Part shown: positions 19,535-26,824 of the stretch, piece by piece
Layout: every line of letters begins with the position of its first letter
Numbering within the stretch: position 1 is the stretch's first letter
Source: Planctomycetota bacterium
Lineage (GTDB): Bacteria > Planctomycetota > Phycisphaerae > Phycisphaerales > SM1A02
Length of the DNA stretch: 64,000 bases
Direction: 5' to 3'
NCBI GenBank assembly: GCA_027618565.1
Contig: JAQCEQ010000004.1
Span: 43,386-107,385, forward strand
Program-made: the position numbers and the translations under genes
Notes under the pieces: model-generated
What the model was told of the DNA's origin: nothing
Database searches by the model: none
What the model saw: only the letters and a program-made list of their open reading frames with translations

Positions 19535-20428
19535 TCAGCGCTGACGCGAGAGCGCGCCCCGGACCTGATGGAGCAGCCGGAACTGGTCTTGGGCCAAACT
19601 CCACCGTGCCGCGCTGGCTCGGCGCTCGATCAAGATCGGCTCGCGTTCCCCGCGCTTGCCGGTCGTGGGCACCCAGAGCACGCCGGCACTCTCAGGTCGC
19701 GAGTCTCGCGCCCAGAATCCGTCGTCGCTGCGCCCGACGGCGACGCGTTCGCCACGGCGGGGGAATCGATCCCATCGCTCCATCGGGCGGCCATGCAAGG
19801 CGATGTCCAGCGCCATCGCGCGGTCATGTGGCCCGAAGAGCGCGATGACGTTGGCCATCCGCGGCATGAACTGGGCGAACGCGCGGTCCAGCAGCCGGCG
19901 AATCCGTGCGGCGTCCAGGAAGGGGTCGGCCGAGGCACCCTGCACGAACTCGATCTCGCCATGCGAGTCGGCGACGGGACCGAGGATGCGCAACAGTGCG
20001 TGCGCATCCCGGGAAATCGTGTCGCGCCCCGGAATGGCGAGGACATCGCCGATGGATCCCCGGCGGAGGAATTGCCCAAGCTGCGCACGAGCAGCGGCCG
20101 TTGGTCGGCCCAGGCGTCCGCCTGCAGGAAGGTCGGATCGATCCAGCCCCACCACCACGCCGCGGCGCAATGAAGCCATTGATTGCAGCCATGCGGGCAC
20201 TCGCTGCGCAGGGGTCGCGGTGCCGCCGAGTTCCTTCACGTGCATCGCCAGCCGGGTGCCGCCACGCATCACGAGGAAGTCGCTGGTTCGGCCCGCAGGC
20301 CCAGGAATCTCTCGCGCCCAGAGGCATCGGCACTCGTCCAGGGCCGTGAGCATCCTCTCTTCAGAGAGCAGCGCGTCGCGCTGGCGCGCGGGGTTGCGCT
20401 GTCGATGCTCCGTGTGATGGCGCCTCAC
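19535..20428 (-). CDS. Uncharacterised protein
   Basis: I do not recognise this gene. The frame encodes 297 residues with coding-like composition: Arg/Asp-rich, no signal peptide, no membrane segment, few cysteines. Visible features are LVMRGGTRLAMHVKEL near residue 55, a nuclease-like or substrate-binding look only, then a basic middle and SLAQDQFRLLHQVRGAL at the end. The start is uncertain: GTG at 20428 or ATG at 20353 (MLTALDECRCLW). Other frames here are also open, so the call rests on the length and lack of any competing family match. It converges with hflX. Confidence 0.5.
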   Translation of the reverse strand: MRRHHTEHRQRNPARQRDALLSEERMLTALDECRCLWAREIPGPAGRTSDFLVMRGGTRLAMHVKELGGTATPAQRVPAWLQSMASLRRGVVVGLDRSDLPAGGRLGRPTAAARAQLGQFLRRGSIGDVLAIPGRDTISRDAHALLRILGPVADSHGEIEFVQGASADPFLDAARIRRLLDRAFAQFMPRMANVIALFGPHDRAMALDIALHGRPMERWDRFPRRGERVAVGRSDDGFWARDSRPESAGVLWVPTTGKRGEREPILIERRASAARWSLAQDQFRLLHQVRGALSRQR

Positions 20429-20552
20429 CGGTGCGCATTATCGGCGCTCGCCACGCGATTCACCGTCCCCCGGCGGGGAAAGATCCAATAATTCGGCTAC
20501 GTCGCTGAAGTGGTCGTTCCAGCATCCCGATCCCATGGGACGGAGAATGGCC

Positions 20553-21170
20553 ATGCACGCAGACTGGATTATCACACCCACCGACCTGATGGACGCACCG
20601 AAGAGCGCCCGCCCCGCAGCCGACTCGCACCGCGCGCCGGAGTATCCCCCGCGCAACCGCGTGGATGCCGCCACGGGTCGCGCCGTGCCGATGGGCGAGC
20701 GGCTGGTGGAGCAGGGGCTGCTCACGCCGACACAGGTCCAGGACGTGCTCGCTGTGCAGCAACGTACGGGGCGCCCGTTCGGAGATCTCTGCGAGCGCAT
20801 GTTCGGGCTCTCCACGGACATCATCGAAGCCGTCTGGATGGACCAGTATCGCGAGATTTCCAACGAAGCAGACCGTGACGAGCCGATCGGCCGGCCCTCG
20901 GTCGAAGCACTTCAATTGGTGTCCGCACGACAGGCGTGGCAGTTCCGGGTGGTGCCTCTCTCGCTGAGGGCCGAGACGATCCGAATGGCCACAACGGCCA
21001 GCCACCTCGCGCAAGCAAGTCGATTCTGCACCGCCGTGCTCGAACGCCCGGCCGTCTTTCGCATCGTGTCCTCCGACGAACTGGCGGTGCTCTTGCAGGC
21101 ACACTTCCCCATGGGACTGACCGTGCGGCATATTCGCATCGGAATCGTCCCGGGCCGGCGCGCCGCGTGA
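20553..21170 (+). CDS. Stand-alone MshEN (GspE N-terminal) domain protein
   Basis: 205 residues. GERLVEQGLLTPTQVQDVLAVQQRTGRPFGDLCERMFGLS is the helical start of the domain that precedes the ATPase in GspE/PilB/MshE secretion motors and can bind c-di-GMP. The ATPase itself is missing, and no pilus gene is adjacent (a prepilin lies 10 kb away). The ATG at 20553 is preferred because GGAG sits 7 bases upstream; in-frame ATGs at 20535 and 20547 are alternatives. It may be a small c-di-GMP-responsive adaptor. That role is inference. Confidence 0.65.
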   Translation: MHADWIITPTDLMDAPKSARPAADSHRAPEYPPRNRVDAATGRAVPMGERLVEQGLLTPTQVQDVLAVQQRTGRPFGDLCERMFGLSTDIIEAVWMDQYREISNEADRDEPIGRPSVEALQLVSARQAWQFRVVPLSLRAETIRMATTASHLAQASRFCTAVLERPAVFRIVSSDELAVLLQAHFPMGLTVRHIRIGIVPGRRAA

Positions 21171-21174
21171 GGAG

Positions 21175-21247
21175 TGGCTACTCCCGGACTTGAACCGGGG
21201 ACACCCGCATTTTCAATGCGGTGCTCTACCAACTGAGCTAAGTAGCC
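21175..21247 (-). tRNA. tRNA-Phe (anticodon GAA)
   Basis: 73 bases on the minus strand. The acceptor GGCTACT pairs with AGTAGCC, with discriminator A at 21175. Anticodon stem CCGCA/TGCGG encloses TTGAAAA with GAA. D-loop AGTTGGTAGA and T-loop GGTTCAAGTCC are normal. CCA is not encoded. Its first ten bases are also the last ten bases of the sigma-like gene on the same strand. Confidence 0.97.
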
Positions 21248-21852
21248 AGGCGATCGTCGGCGAGAGGAGCCTCCGACGGGAGGGAAAGACTACGTGATGC
21301 CCTGCGCAGGTCAAGTTCCTTCGCCGAAAGGTTGGGGAGGCGACTCCCGATCGAGATCGCGAACCGCGCACCAAGCCAGTACGCCAGCGAGTGCCGACCG
21401 TCGTAGTGCCTGATCGATTCGTGCTCGCCCTTGCGTAGGACGGCGAAGAAGCGGGTGACGAGCAGCGCGACTTCATGGGTACTCAACACATCCCGCGCGG
21501 CCTCGCGAAGCCTCCATGCATGCGCCAGCGTCAGCTCGCTCCAAGCCTCTTGGTCGCCGCGCGCGCAGGCCGTGGCCAGCACCATGTCTTCGATCCAGGG
21601 TCCCTGCCATCGTGCTGGAGGGAGCCCAGTCTCCAGAGCATGTCGCACGACCTCGTCGGCGCTGACATGCAGCCGCCGTGCAGCCCTGGCTCCAAGCGAA
21701 AAGTAGGCCTCGCGGAGGATCGATTCGCCATCGGCAGGTGCGTTGCTCCGCTCGCGTCCTGCTGCTGCGGAGGGGCCCCGGCTTCGCTTGGCTGCTGTGG
21801 TACCGCGTGGCATGACCGACGAGCGTACGACCGGCTGCCTCGCCTCCTTCAT
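21238..21852 (-). CDS. Sigma-70 region-2-like protein ending inside tRNA-Phe
   Basis: 204 residues from the ATG at 21852, chosen because GAGGGG lies 8 bases upstream; ATG 21813 is the alternative. MVLATACARGDQEAWSEL followed by HEVALLVTRFFAVL and IRHYDGRHSLAYWLGARFA resembles region 2 of ECF-like sigma factors of the myxobacterial/planctomycete DLYLACACARGD type. A region-4 helix-turn-helix is not seen. The last codons CTG GCT ACT TAG coincide with bases 1-10 of tRNA-Phe, so the stop is tRNA bases T8-A9-G10. It may be a 3'-truncated sigma gene or a small regulator. It follows the hydrolase gene at 36 bases, probably in one transcript. Confidence 0.6.
   Translation of the reverse strand: MKEARQPVVRSSVMPRGTTAAKRSRGPSAAAGRERSNAPADGESILREAYFSLGARAARRLHVSADEVVRHALETGLPPARWQGPWIEDMVLATACARGDQEAWSELTLAHAWRLREAARDVLSTHEVALLVTRFFAVLRKGEHESIRHYDGRHSLAYWLGARFAISIGSRLPNLSAKELDLRRASRSLSLPSEAPLADDRLAT
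21287..21314 (-). promoter_or_regulatory. Candidate tRNA-Phe promoter inside the sigma-like gene
   Basis: On the minus strand TTGACC (21314-21309), a 16-base spacer and TAGTCT (21292-21287), about 40 bases before the tRNA. It lies within coding sequence of the upstream gene, so tRNA-Phe need not depend on read-through from it. Confidence 0.5.
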
Positions 21853-21887
21853 CCGGAGGTCCCCTCGACAAGAGATCCACGGAGTTC

Positions 21888-22676
21888 TCAGACCTTCACG
21901 CGCGGAAGGTCCGAAAAGAACTCGGGGCGCATGTCTCCAAGCACCGGGAAGTTGCGGCGCCACGATCGCAAAACATTGATATCGACCTCCACGCGAAGCA
22001 CGTGGGGCCGGTCGTCGGCTTCCGCCAACACGGTCCCTTGCCAATCCACGATCATGCTGCCGCCAGCGTACGCGACCTTCGCCTCCTGGCCGGTCCGGGT
22101 CGCTGCCACCATGAGTGCCTGGTTCTCGATGGCCCGCGCCCGCGCGAGCGCCAACCAGTGATGCAGTCGCGCGGCGGGCCAGCAGGCCCCAAGGGCGAAG
22201 ACTTCAGCTCCCGCCCGGGCCGCGGCGCGGAAGAGCTCCGGGAATCGCAGGTCGTAACAGAGGAGCGGCGCCACCTTGACCCCATCGACATCCACGATCA
22301 CCAGTTCGTCACCGGGCACATACCAACGATTCTCGCCGGTGGGGCTGAACAGTTGCACCTTCCAGTAGCGAGCCACCAACTCGCCCTCTGGAGAGCACAC
22401 GAACGCCGTGTTTCTCGCATGCCCCTCGGCATCGCGCTCGGCGGCGCCCGCCACGAGCCAGAGGCCAAACGAACGCGCGACGGAACAGAACCAATCGGCT
22501 GATGCGCTGGCCACCGCAGTGTCCACGCGATAGGTGAACCCAGTCTCGCACATCTCAGGCAGCACGCACAGCGTCCGCGCTGGAAGTGCCGCTGCGTGGA
22601 GCGCTGCTTCGATCGCGGGGCGCGACGCCGCCTTGTCTTCCCACACGGGGTCGTTCTGCAGAATGGCCACATACAT
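21888..22676 (-). CDS. Carbon-nitrogen hydrolase, omega-amidase (YafV/NIT2)-like
   Basis: Nitrilase-superfamily amidase of 262 residues. The catalytic triad is visible as Glu41 (PEMCETGF), Lys106 (YWKVQLFSP) and Cys140 (LLCYDLRFPEL). MCETGFT and K.QLFSP match the omega-amidase group, which hydrolyses alpha-ketoglutaramate or similar transamination by-products, better than biotinidase or beta-ureidopropionase. It is cytosolic, with no signal peptide. The start at 22676 gives the usual family N-terminus (VAILQNDPVWED). It diverges from the membrane-protein gene at 22695 with 18 bases between the starts. Confidence 0.85.
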   Translation of the reverse strand: MYVAILQNDPVWEDKAASRPAIEAALHAAALPARTLCVLPEMCETGFTYRVDTAVASASADWFCSVARSFGLWLVAGAAERDAEGHARNTAFVCSPEGELVARYWKVQLFSPTGENRWYVPGDELVIVDVDGVKVAPLLCYDLRFPELFRAAARAGAEVFALGACWPAARLHHWLALARARAIENQALMVAATRTGQEAKVAYAGGSMIVDWQGTVLAEADDRPHVLRVEVDINVLRSWRRNFPVLGDMRPEFFSDLPRVKV

Positions 22677-22694
22677 GGTCGATAGGTTAGGCGC

Positions 22695-23540
22695 ATGCAG
22701 GCCGCGACCCGCACCTCACCGCACCCAGCACTCTGGCTGTTGCTGCCGGTGTGGATCGTGGTTTTTGCGGCCATCGTCCCGACGGTCGGGGTGTTGATCG
22801 GCGAGGGATCCTTCCATTGGGCTCCGCTCGACACGTGGGACACGCTGTTCACTGGCTTCTGGAACGCGATCCAACCCAGCAGTCGTGGCGACCACGACAT
22901 GCTCCAATGGACCATGACCGTGCTGGCGTGGCTCTTCATGGTCACCGTTATCTTGGTCGTGCCAGTCCTTCAGTGGGTGATGCTGATGCTGCCCGTCACG
23001 CCCCCGACGGCCGGGAGCCGCGGCGGGACATCGCTCGTGGCCTCGGTGCTCGCGGTTGGGCTGCTGGCGACGATACTCACGCTGATGCCAGTGGCGGCAT
23101 CGATCGATGTGCTGGTCCAGGCGGACATCGAATTAAGCTCTCGGGCTCAGCACTCCCTGGCCATCGGACTTCTCGGGGTCTGGATCCTCTCGTGGCCGCT
23201 GTGGACGGCCATCTTGCTGCGCCGCGCGCGTGAGCAACCGGATCGATTCGAGCGGTTTATTTCATCGGCCATCAAGGGCACGGCCATCGGCACTGGGCTG
23301 TCCATTCCCTGGTACGCGCTCATCCGGTCTCGCGAGAGCTGCTATTGCGGGCTGTGCTCATACTGGTCGCTGGTGGCAGGACTCTGGGCGCTGCTCATGC
23401 TGGGTGGGCCACTGTTGCTGGTGCTGTGCCGCCGACGACGGACCGTGCGGCTTTCGGTCTGCCGCGCGTGCTTCCACGCCAAGTCGCCAGAGGGCACTCG
23501 TGGCGACCGTTGCCCCGAATGCGGCCGTCCGTACGACTGA
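22695..23540 (+). CDS. Membrane protein with C-terminal zinc ribbon
   Basis: 281 residues with about five to six hydrophobic segments (about 11-35, 70-98, 110-135, 150-172, 190-210, 222-245). The C-terminal cytoplasmic tail has CRACFHAKSPEGTRGDRCPEC, a CxxC-CxxC zinc ribbon of the kind common in planctomycete membrane proteins. I know no function. The start ATG lies 6 bases after the -10-like TAGGTT (22683-22688). It diverges from the amidase and is followed by tRNA-His on the opposite strand. Confidence 0.65.
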   Translation: MQAATRTSPHPALWLLLPVWIVVFAAIVPTVGVLIGEGSFHWAPLDTWDTLFTGFWNAIQPSSRGDHDMLQWTMTVLAWLFMVTVILVVPVLQWVMLMLPVTPPTAGSRGGTSLVASVLAVGLLATILTLMPVAASIDVLVQADIELSSRAQHSLAIGLLGVWILSWPLWTAILLRRAREQPDRFERFISSAIKGTAIGTGLSIPWYALIRSRESCYCGLCSYWSLVAGLWALLMLGGPLLLVLCRRRRTVRLSVCRACFHAKSPEGTRGDRCPECGRPYD

Positions 23541-23599
23541 CCCGGACGCGAATGCGCCGTGCATGGCTGTTCCCCGGCTCGAATACGCCGTATATGGAG

Positions 23600-23673
23600 G
23601 GCGACCGACGGGGCTCGAACCCGCGACATCCAGGACCACAACCTGGCGCTCTGCCAACTGAGCTACGGTCGCC
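23600..23673 (-). tRNA. tRNA-His (anticodon GTG)
   Basis: 74 bases on the minus strand including the His-specific extra G(-1) at 23673, which faces C73 at 23600. Acceptor GCGACCG pairs with CGGTCGC. Anticodon stem CCAGG/CCTGG encloses TTGTGGT with GTG. The extra G is genome-encoded, as usual in bacteria. CCA is not encoded. Confidence 0.97.
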
Positions 23674-23688
23674 GTAGGGCAGCCACGC

Positions 23689-23717
23689 ATAGTACCGCTC
23701 CCGCGCGCGTGCGGCAA
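23689..23717 (-). promoter_or_regulatory. tRNA-His promoter
   Basis: On the minus strand TTGCCG (23717-23712), a 17-base spacer and TACTAT (23694-23689), ending 15 bases before the mature tRNA. Confidence 0.7.
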
Positions 23718-23760
23718 CGGCACGCAATGGAGAGCGGCACATCGGTATCATGGTCGATTC

Positions 23761-23776
23761 CCCTCATTACTGAGGG
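23761..23776 (+). promoter_or_regulatory. Perfect small hairpin in the pckA leader
   Basis: CCCTCA-TTAC-TGAGGG is a perfect 6-base stem with a tetraloop, 33 bases before the pckA ATG and 10 bases after TATCAT (23746-23751), a possible -10. It would lie near the 5' end of the transcript, where it could stabilise mRNA. Function unknown. Confidence 0.35.
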
Positions 23777-23809
23777 TCGATATCCCAACTTTGGAGTTGA
23801 TCAACCGAC

Positions 23810-25399
23810 ATGAGTACTGCCGTCGCCGCCGCCGAACCGTCTCTTGCCTTTGGGTCTGCCACGACGCACCGCAATCTCTCGGCGGCGCGGCTGATTGAAC
23901 TCTCGATCCAGCGAGGCGAAGGCGTCCTGGCCGCCAATGGCGCCCTCATGTGTGACACGGGTGAGCGCACCGGCCGCAGCCCCAACGACAAGTTCCTCGA
24001 GGACACCGCAGCGATCCACGACACCATCGACTGGGGCAAGGTGAACCAGCCGATTTCGCCCGCCAACTTTGACGCGCTGCTTGGGCTGGTCAAGGAGTAT
24101 CTGGGCAAGAAGGACGACCTCTTCCGCTTTGATGGGTACGCGGGCGCCGACCCGAACTACCGCCTCAAGGTGAGCGTGGTCACCGAGGAGTCGTGGCACT
24201 CACTCTTTGCCAAGACCCTCTTCATCAATGCCGAACCAGAGGCGCTCGAAGGATTCCAGCAGGACTGGACGATCCTCAATGCGTGCAACCTCCAGCTGGC
24301 GGACCCGGCACAGTACGGCGTGAAGGAAAAGTTGGCGATCGTGCAGAGCCTGGAGCGCCGCATGGTGCTCATCATCGGCACGCGATACGCGGGCGAGATC
24401 AAGAAGTCGATCTTCTTCGCGATGAACTACGACCTGCCGGACATGGGCGTCTTCCCGATGCACTGCTCGTGCAATGTGGGTCGTGACCCGGCCCATGAGT
24501 GCGCGCTCTTCTTTGGTCTCTCGGGGACCGGCAAGACCACGCTGAGCGCCGACCCCACGCGCGACCTGGTCGGCGACGACGAGCACGGCTGGTCCGACAA
24601 GGGCGTCTTCAACATCGAGGGCGGCTGCTACGCCAAGTGCATCAAGCTCTCCAAGGAGGGCGAGCCCGAGATCTGGAACGCCATCCGCTTTGGCAGCGTC
24701 CTCGAGAATGTCGTGCTTGATGCCGAGACGCGCGTGCCCGACTACGACGACGGTTCGCGGACCGAGAACACCCGCGTCACCTACCCGCTTGGGTATGTCG
24801 CCAATGCGCGGATCCCATCCGTCGCCGGCCACCCGAAGAATGTCGTGTTCCTCACGGCCGATGCGTTCGGCGTCCTGCCCCCCGTGAGCAAGCTCACCCC
24901 CGAGCAGGCGATGTACTACTTCCTCAACGGCTACACCTCCAAGCTGGCCGGCACCGAGGCGGGTATCACCGAGCCGCAGCCCAACTTCAGCGTGTGCTTT
25001 GGCGGTCCCTTCATGCCGCGCCCTCCCATGGTGTACGCGCGCCAGCTGGCCGAGCGCATCAAGAAGCACGGCTCCGATGTGTGGCTCCTCAACACGGGCT
25101 GGACCGGCGGTCCCTACGGCGTGGGCTCGCGATTCAAGCTGGCCTACACGCGCGCGATGGTGCGCGGCATCCTGGATGGGTCGCTCCGAGGGGCACCCAC
25201 CAAGCAGCACGACATCTTTGGGCTGCAGATGCCAACCAAGGTGGCCGGCGTCCCGGACGAGGTGCTGGATCCACGCAACACCTGGGCCGACAAGGCTGCC
25301 TACGACGCCAAGGCCAAGGAACTTGCAGCCAAGTTCCGCACCAACGACGCGAAGTTTGACATCGCGCCCGAGGTGCGAGCCGCCGGCCCGACGAGCTGA
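23810..25399 (+). CDS. pckA: Phosphoenolpyruvate carboxykinase (ATP)
   Basis: Converts oxaloacetate and ATP to PEP, the first committed step of gluconeogenesis. The 529-residue length is typical of the ATP-type enzyme. GERTGRSPNDKF binds substrate, NYDLPDMGVFPMHCS carries the metal ligands, GLSGTGKTTL (236-245) is the P-loop, and DDEHGWSDKGVFNIEGGCYAK is the kinase-2 region. LLNTGWTGGPYGVG.R and YTRAMV near the C-terminus complete the family set. The ATG is the first in frame, and a GGAG lies about 14 bases upstream. The leader contains a small hairpin. Confidence 0.97.
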   Translation: MSTAVAAAEPSLAFGSATTHRNLSAARLIELSIQRGEGVLAANGALMCDTGERTGRSPNDKFLEDTAAIHDTIDWGKVNQPISPANFDALLGLVKEYLGKKDDLFRFDGYAGADPNYRLKVSVVTEESWHSLFAKTLFINAEPEALEGFQQDWTILNACNLQLADPAQYGVKEKLAIVQSLERRMVLIIGTRYAGEIKKSIFFAMNYDLPDMGVFPMHCSCNVGRDPAHECALFFGLSGTGKTTLSADPTRDLVGDDEHGWSDKGVFNIEGGCYAKCIKLSKEGEPEIWNAIRFGSVLENVVLDAETRVPDYDDGSRTENTRVTYPLGYVANARIPSVAGHPKNVVFLTADAFGVLPPVSKLTPEQAMYYFLNGYTSKLAGTEAGITEPQPNFSVCFGGPFMPRPPMVYARQLAERIKKHGSDVWLLNTGWTGGPYGVGSRFKLAYTRAMVRGILDGSLRGAPTKQHDIFGLQMPTKVAGVPDEVLDPRNTWADKAAYDAKAKELAAKFRTNDAKFDIAPEVRAAGPTS

Positions 25400-25419
25400 C
25401 GCTGACGGCGATACCCCCG

Positions 25420-25466
25420 AGCATTCGCAGAATCGGATGTTCCGAATGTCCCATGTGGCGAATGCT
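25420..25466 (+). repeat. Nested inverted repeat between pckA and the threonine dehydratase gene
   Basis: AGCATTCGC (25420-25428) and GCGAATGCT (25458-25466) are perfect 9-base inverted arms. Inside them TCGGA-TGT-TCCGA (25433-25445) forms a second perfect hairpin. No T-run follows on either strand, so it is not a standard terminator, though it may end or stabilise pckA mRNA. Confidence 0.5.
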
Positions 25467-25523
25467 GCCCTGCGAGATCGCGTGGGGTCACCCATCGCAC
25501 TAAGGCTCGGCACGCCCTCGCCC

Positions 25524-25529
25524 TAGACT
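25524..25529 (+). promoter_or_regulatory. -10-like TAGACT before the threonine dehydratase gene
   Basis: TAGACT ends 6 bases before the ATG at 25536 (12 before the ATG at 25542), another leaderless-type arrangement. Confidence 0.45.
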
Positions 25530-25535
25530 GACCCC

Positions 25536-26822
25536 ATGACCATGGTGCCCGCGACGCGCCCAGATGTGACGATCGAGGACATCGAGCAGGCCGCGGCTCG
25601 CATCCGCGGTGGCGTGGTCGAGACAGCCTGCACGCCAAGCCCAGGGCTGAGCGCGCGCTACGGCGCCGACATCTGGTGCAAGCTGGAGTATCAGCAGGTC
25701 ACCGGGTCATTCAAGGAGCGTGGGGCTCGCAATGCGATGCTCCTGATGGACGGGGCATCCCGTCGCCGGGGGGTGGTGGCGGCCAGCGCGGGGAACCACG
25801 CACTGGCGTTGGCGTACCACGGCCGGGACCTTGGGATGGCCGTCACGGTGTGCATGCCCAAGTGGGCGCCACTCATCAAGCAGGAGCGCTGCGCCGCCCT
25901 CGGGGCCAGAGTCCTCCTCCACGGCGAGGACATCGCGGAGGCACGCAGCCGCGCCGATGAGTGTGTCGCCGAGTGTGGCTGCACCTACATCAATGGGTTT
26001 GACGACGCACCGATCATCGCTGGCGCGGGAACAATCGGGCTGGAGATCGCCAGGCAAGTCCCAAACGCCGACGCCATCGTCGTGCCGATCGGCGGAGGGG
26101 GCTTGATCGCAGGGATCGCCGTGGCCGCCCAGTCCGCCCTTCCCGCCACCAGCGTGATCGGCGTGGAGCCGAAGCGCGCCGCTTCATGGACCGCCGCCGC
26201 CGCCGCCGGGGAACCAGTCATGGCACCGCTGGAGTCCACGCTGGCCGATGGCCTGGCGGTGCCGCGAGTTGGGCCGCGGGCCTTTTCGATCGGTCGTGAC
26301 CTCGTCCAGCGAGTGGAACTGGTGGGTGAAGACGACCTCTCACTGGCCATCCTCCGCCTGGTGGAAGAGGAGCGTGGCGTGGTGGAGGGAGCCGGTGCAG
26401 CTGGCCTGGCGGCATTCATCGCGGGACGATTGCAGGACCTTCGCGGGAAGCGCGTCGTGCTCGTGTTGTGCGGCGGCAACATCGATCCAAGCACGCTCAG
26501 CCGCGTGATCGAGCACTCGCTGGCGGGGGACGGTCGCCTTGTGCAGTTCACCGCAATGATTCGCGACCGACCGGGTGGGCTGGCGCACCTGGCTTCGCTC
26601 ATCGCACAGTCGGGGGCCAGCGTCAAGCAGATCATGCACGACCGGACCTTCGCCGGTGCGGATGTCAGCCGTGTCCAGGTCGTGTGCCAGATCGAAGTCA
26701 GGCACCGCGAACATGCCGAGGTGCTCTACGGCCTCCTGGAATCAAATGGCATCCAGGTGCTCACGCGGTCCGGCGCGTCACCCACCGAGGCACCCAACCA
26801 CGCCGACGCCAGGAGGGGATGA
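25536..26822 (+). CDS. ilvA: Threonine ammonia-lyase (biosynthetic/catabolic threonine dehydratase) with ACT domain
   Basis: PLP enzyme converting threonine to 2-oxobutyrate, the entry to isoleucine synthesis. The 428-residue protein has GSFKERGA with PLP Lys60, SAGNHALALA, the phosphate-binding GGGGL loop near 188, and LCGGNID. Residues about 345-415 form one ACT domain (QFTAMIRDRPGGLAHL), as in the single-ACT form rather than the two-ACT E. coli IlvA, so feedback behaviour cannot be read. Either ATG (25536 or 25542) could serve. Its stop overlaps the start region of nadE, so they form an operon. Confidence 0.85.
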   Translation: MTMVPATRPDVTIEDIEQAAARIRGGVVETACTPSPGLSARYGADIWCKLEYQQVTGSFKERGARNAMLLMDGASRRRGVVAASAGNHALALAYHGRDLGMAVTVCMPKWAPLIKQERCAALGARVLLHGEDIAEARSRADECVAECGCTYINGFDDAPIIAGAGTIGLEIARQVPNADAIVVPIGGGGLIAGIAVAAQSALPATSVIGVEPKRAASWTAAAAAGEPVMAPLESTLADGLAVPRVGPRAFSIGRDLVQRVELVGEDDLSLAILRLVEEERGVVEGAGAAGLAAFIAGRLQDLRGKRVVLVLCGGNIDPSTLSRVIEHSLAGDGRLVQFTAMIRDRPGGLAHLASLIAQSGASVKQIMHDRTFAGADVSRVQVVCQIEVRHREHAEVLYGLLESNGIQVLTRSGASPTEAPNHADARRG

Positions 26823-26824
26823 AC

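Noticed and set aside
25458..25466. Rho-independent terminator after pckA
   Set aside because: The inverted repeat is not followed by a T-run on either strand.
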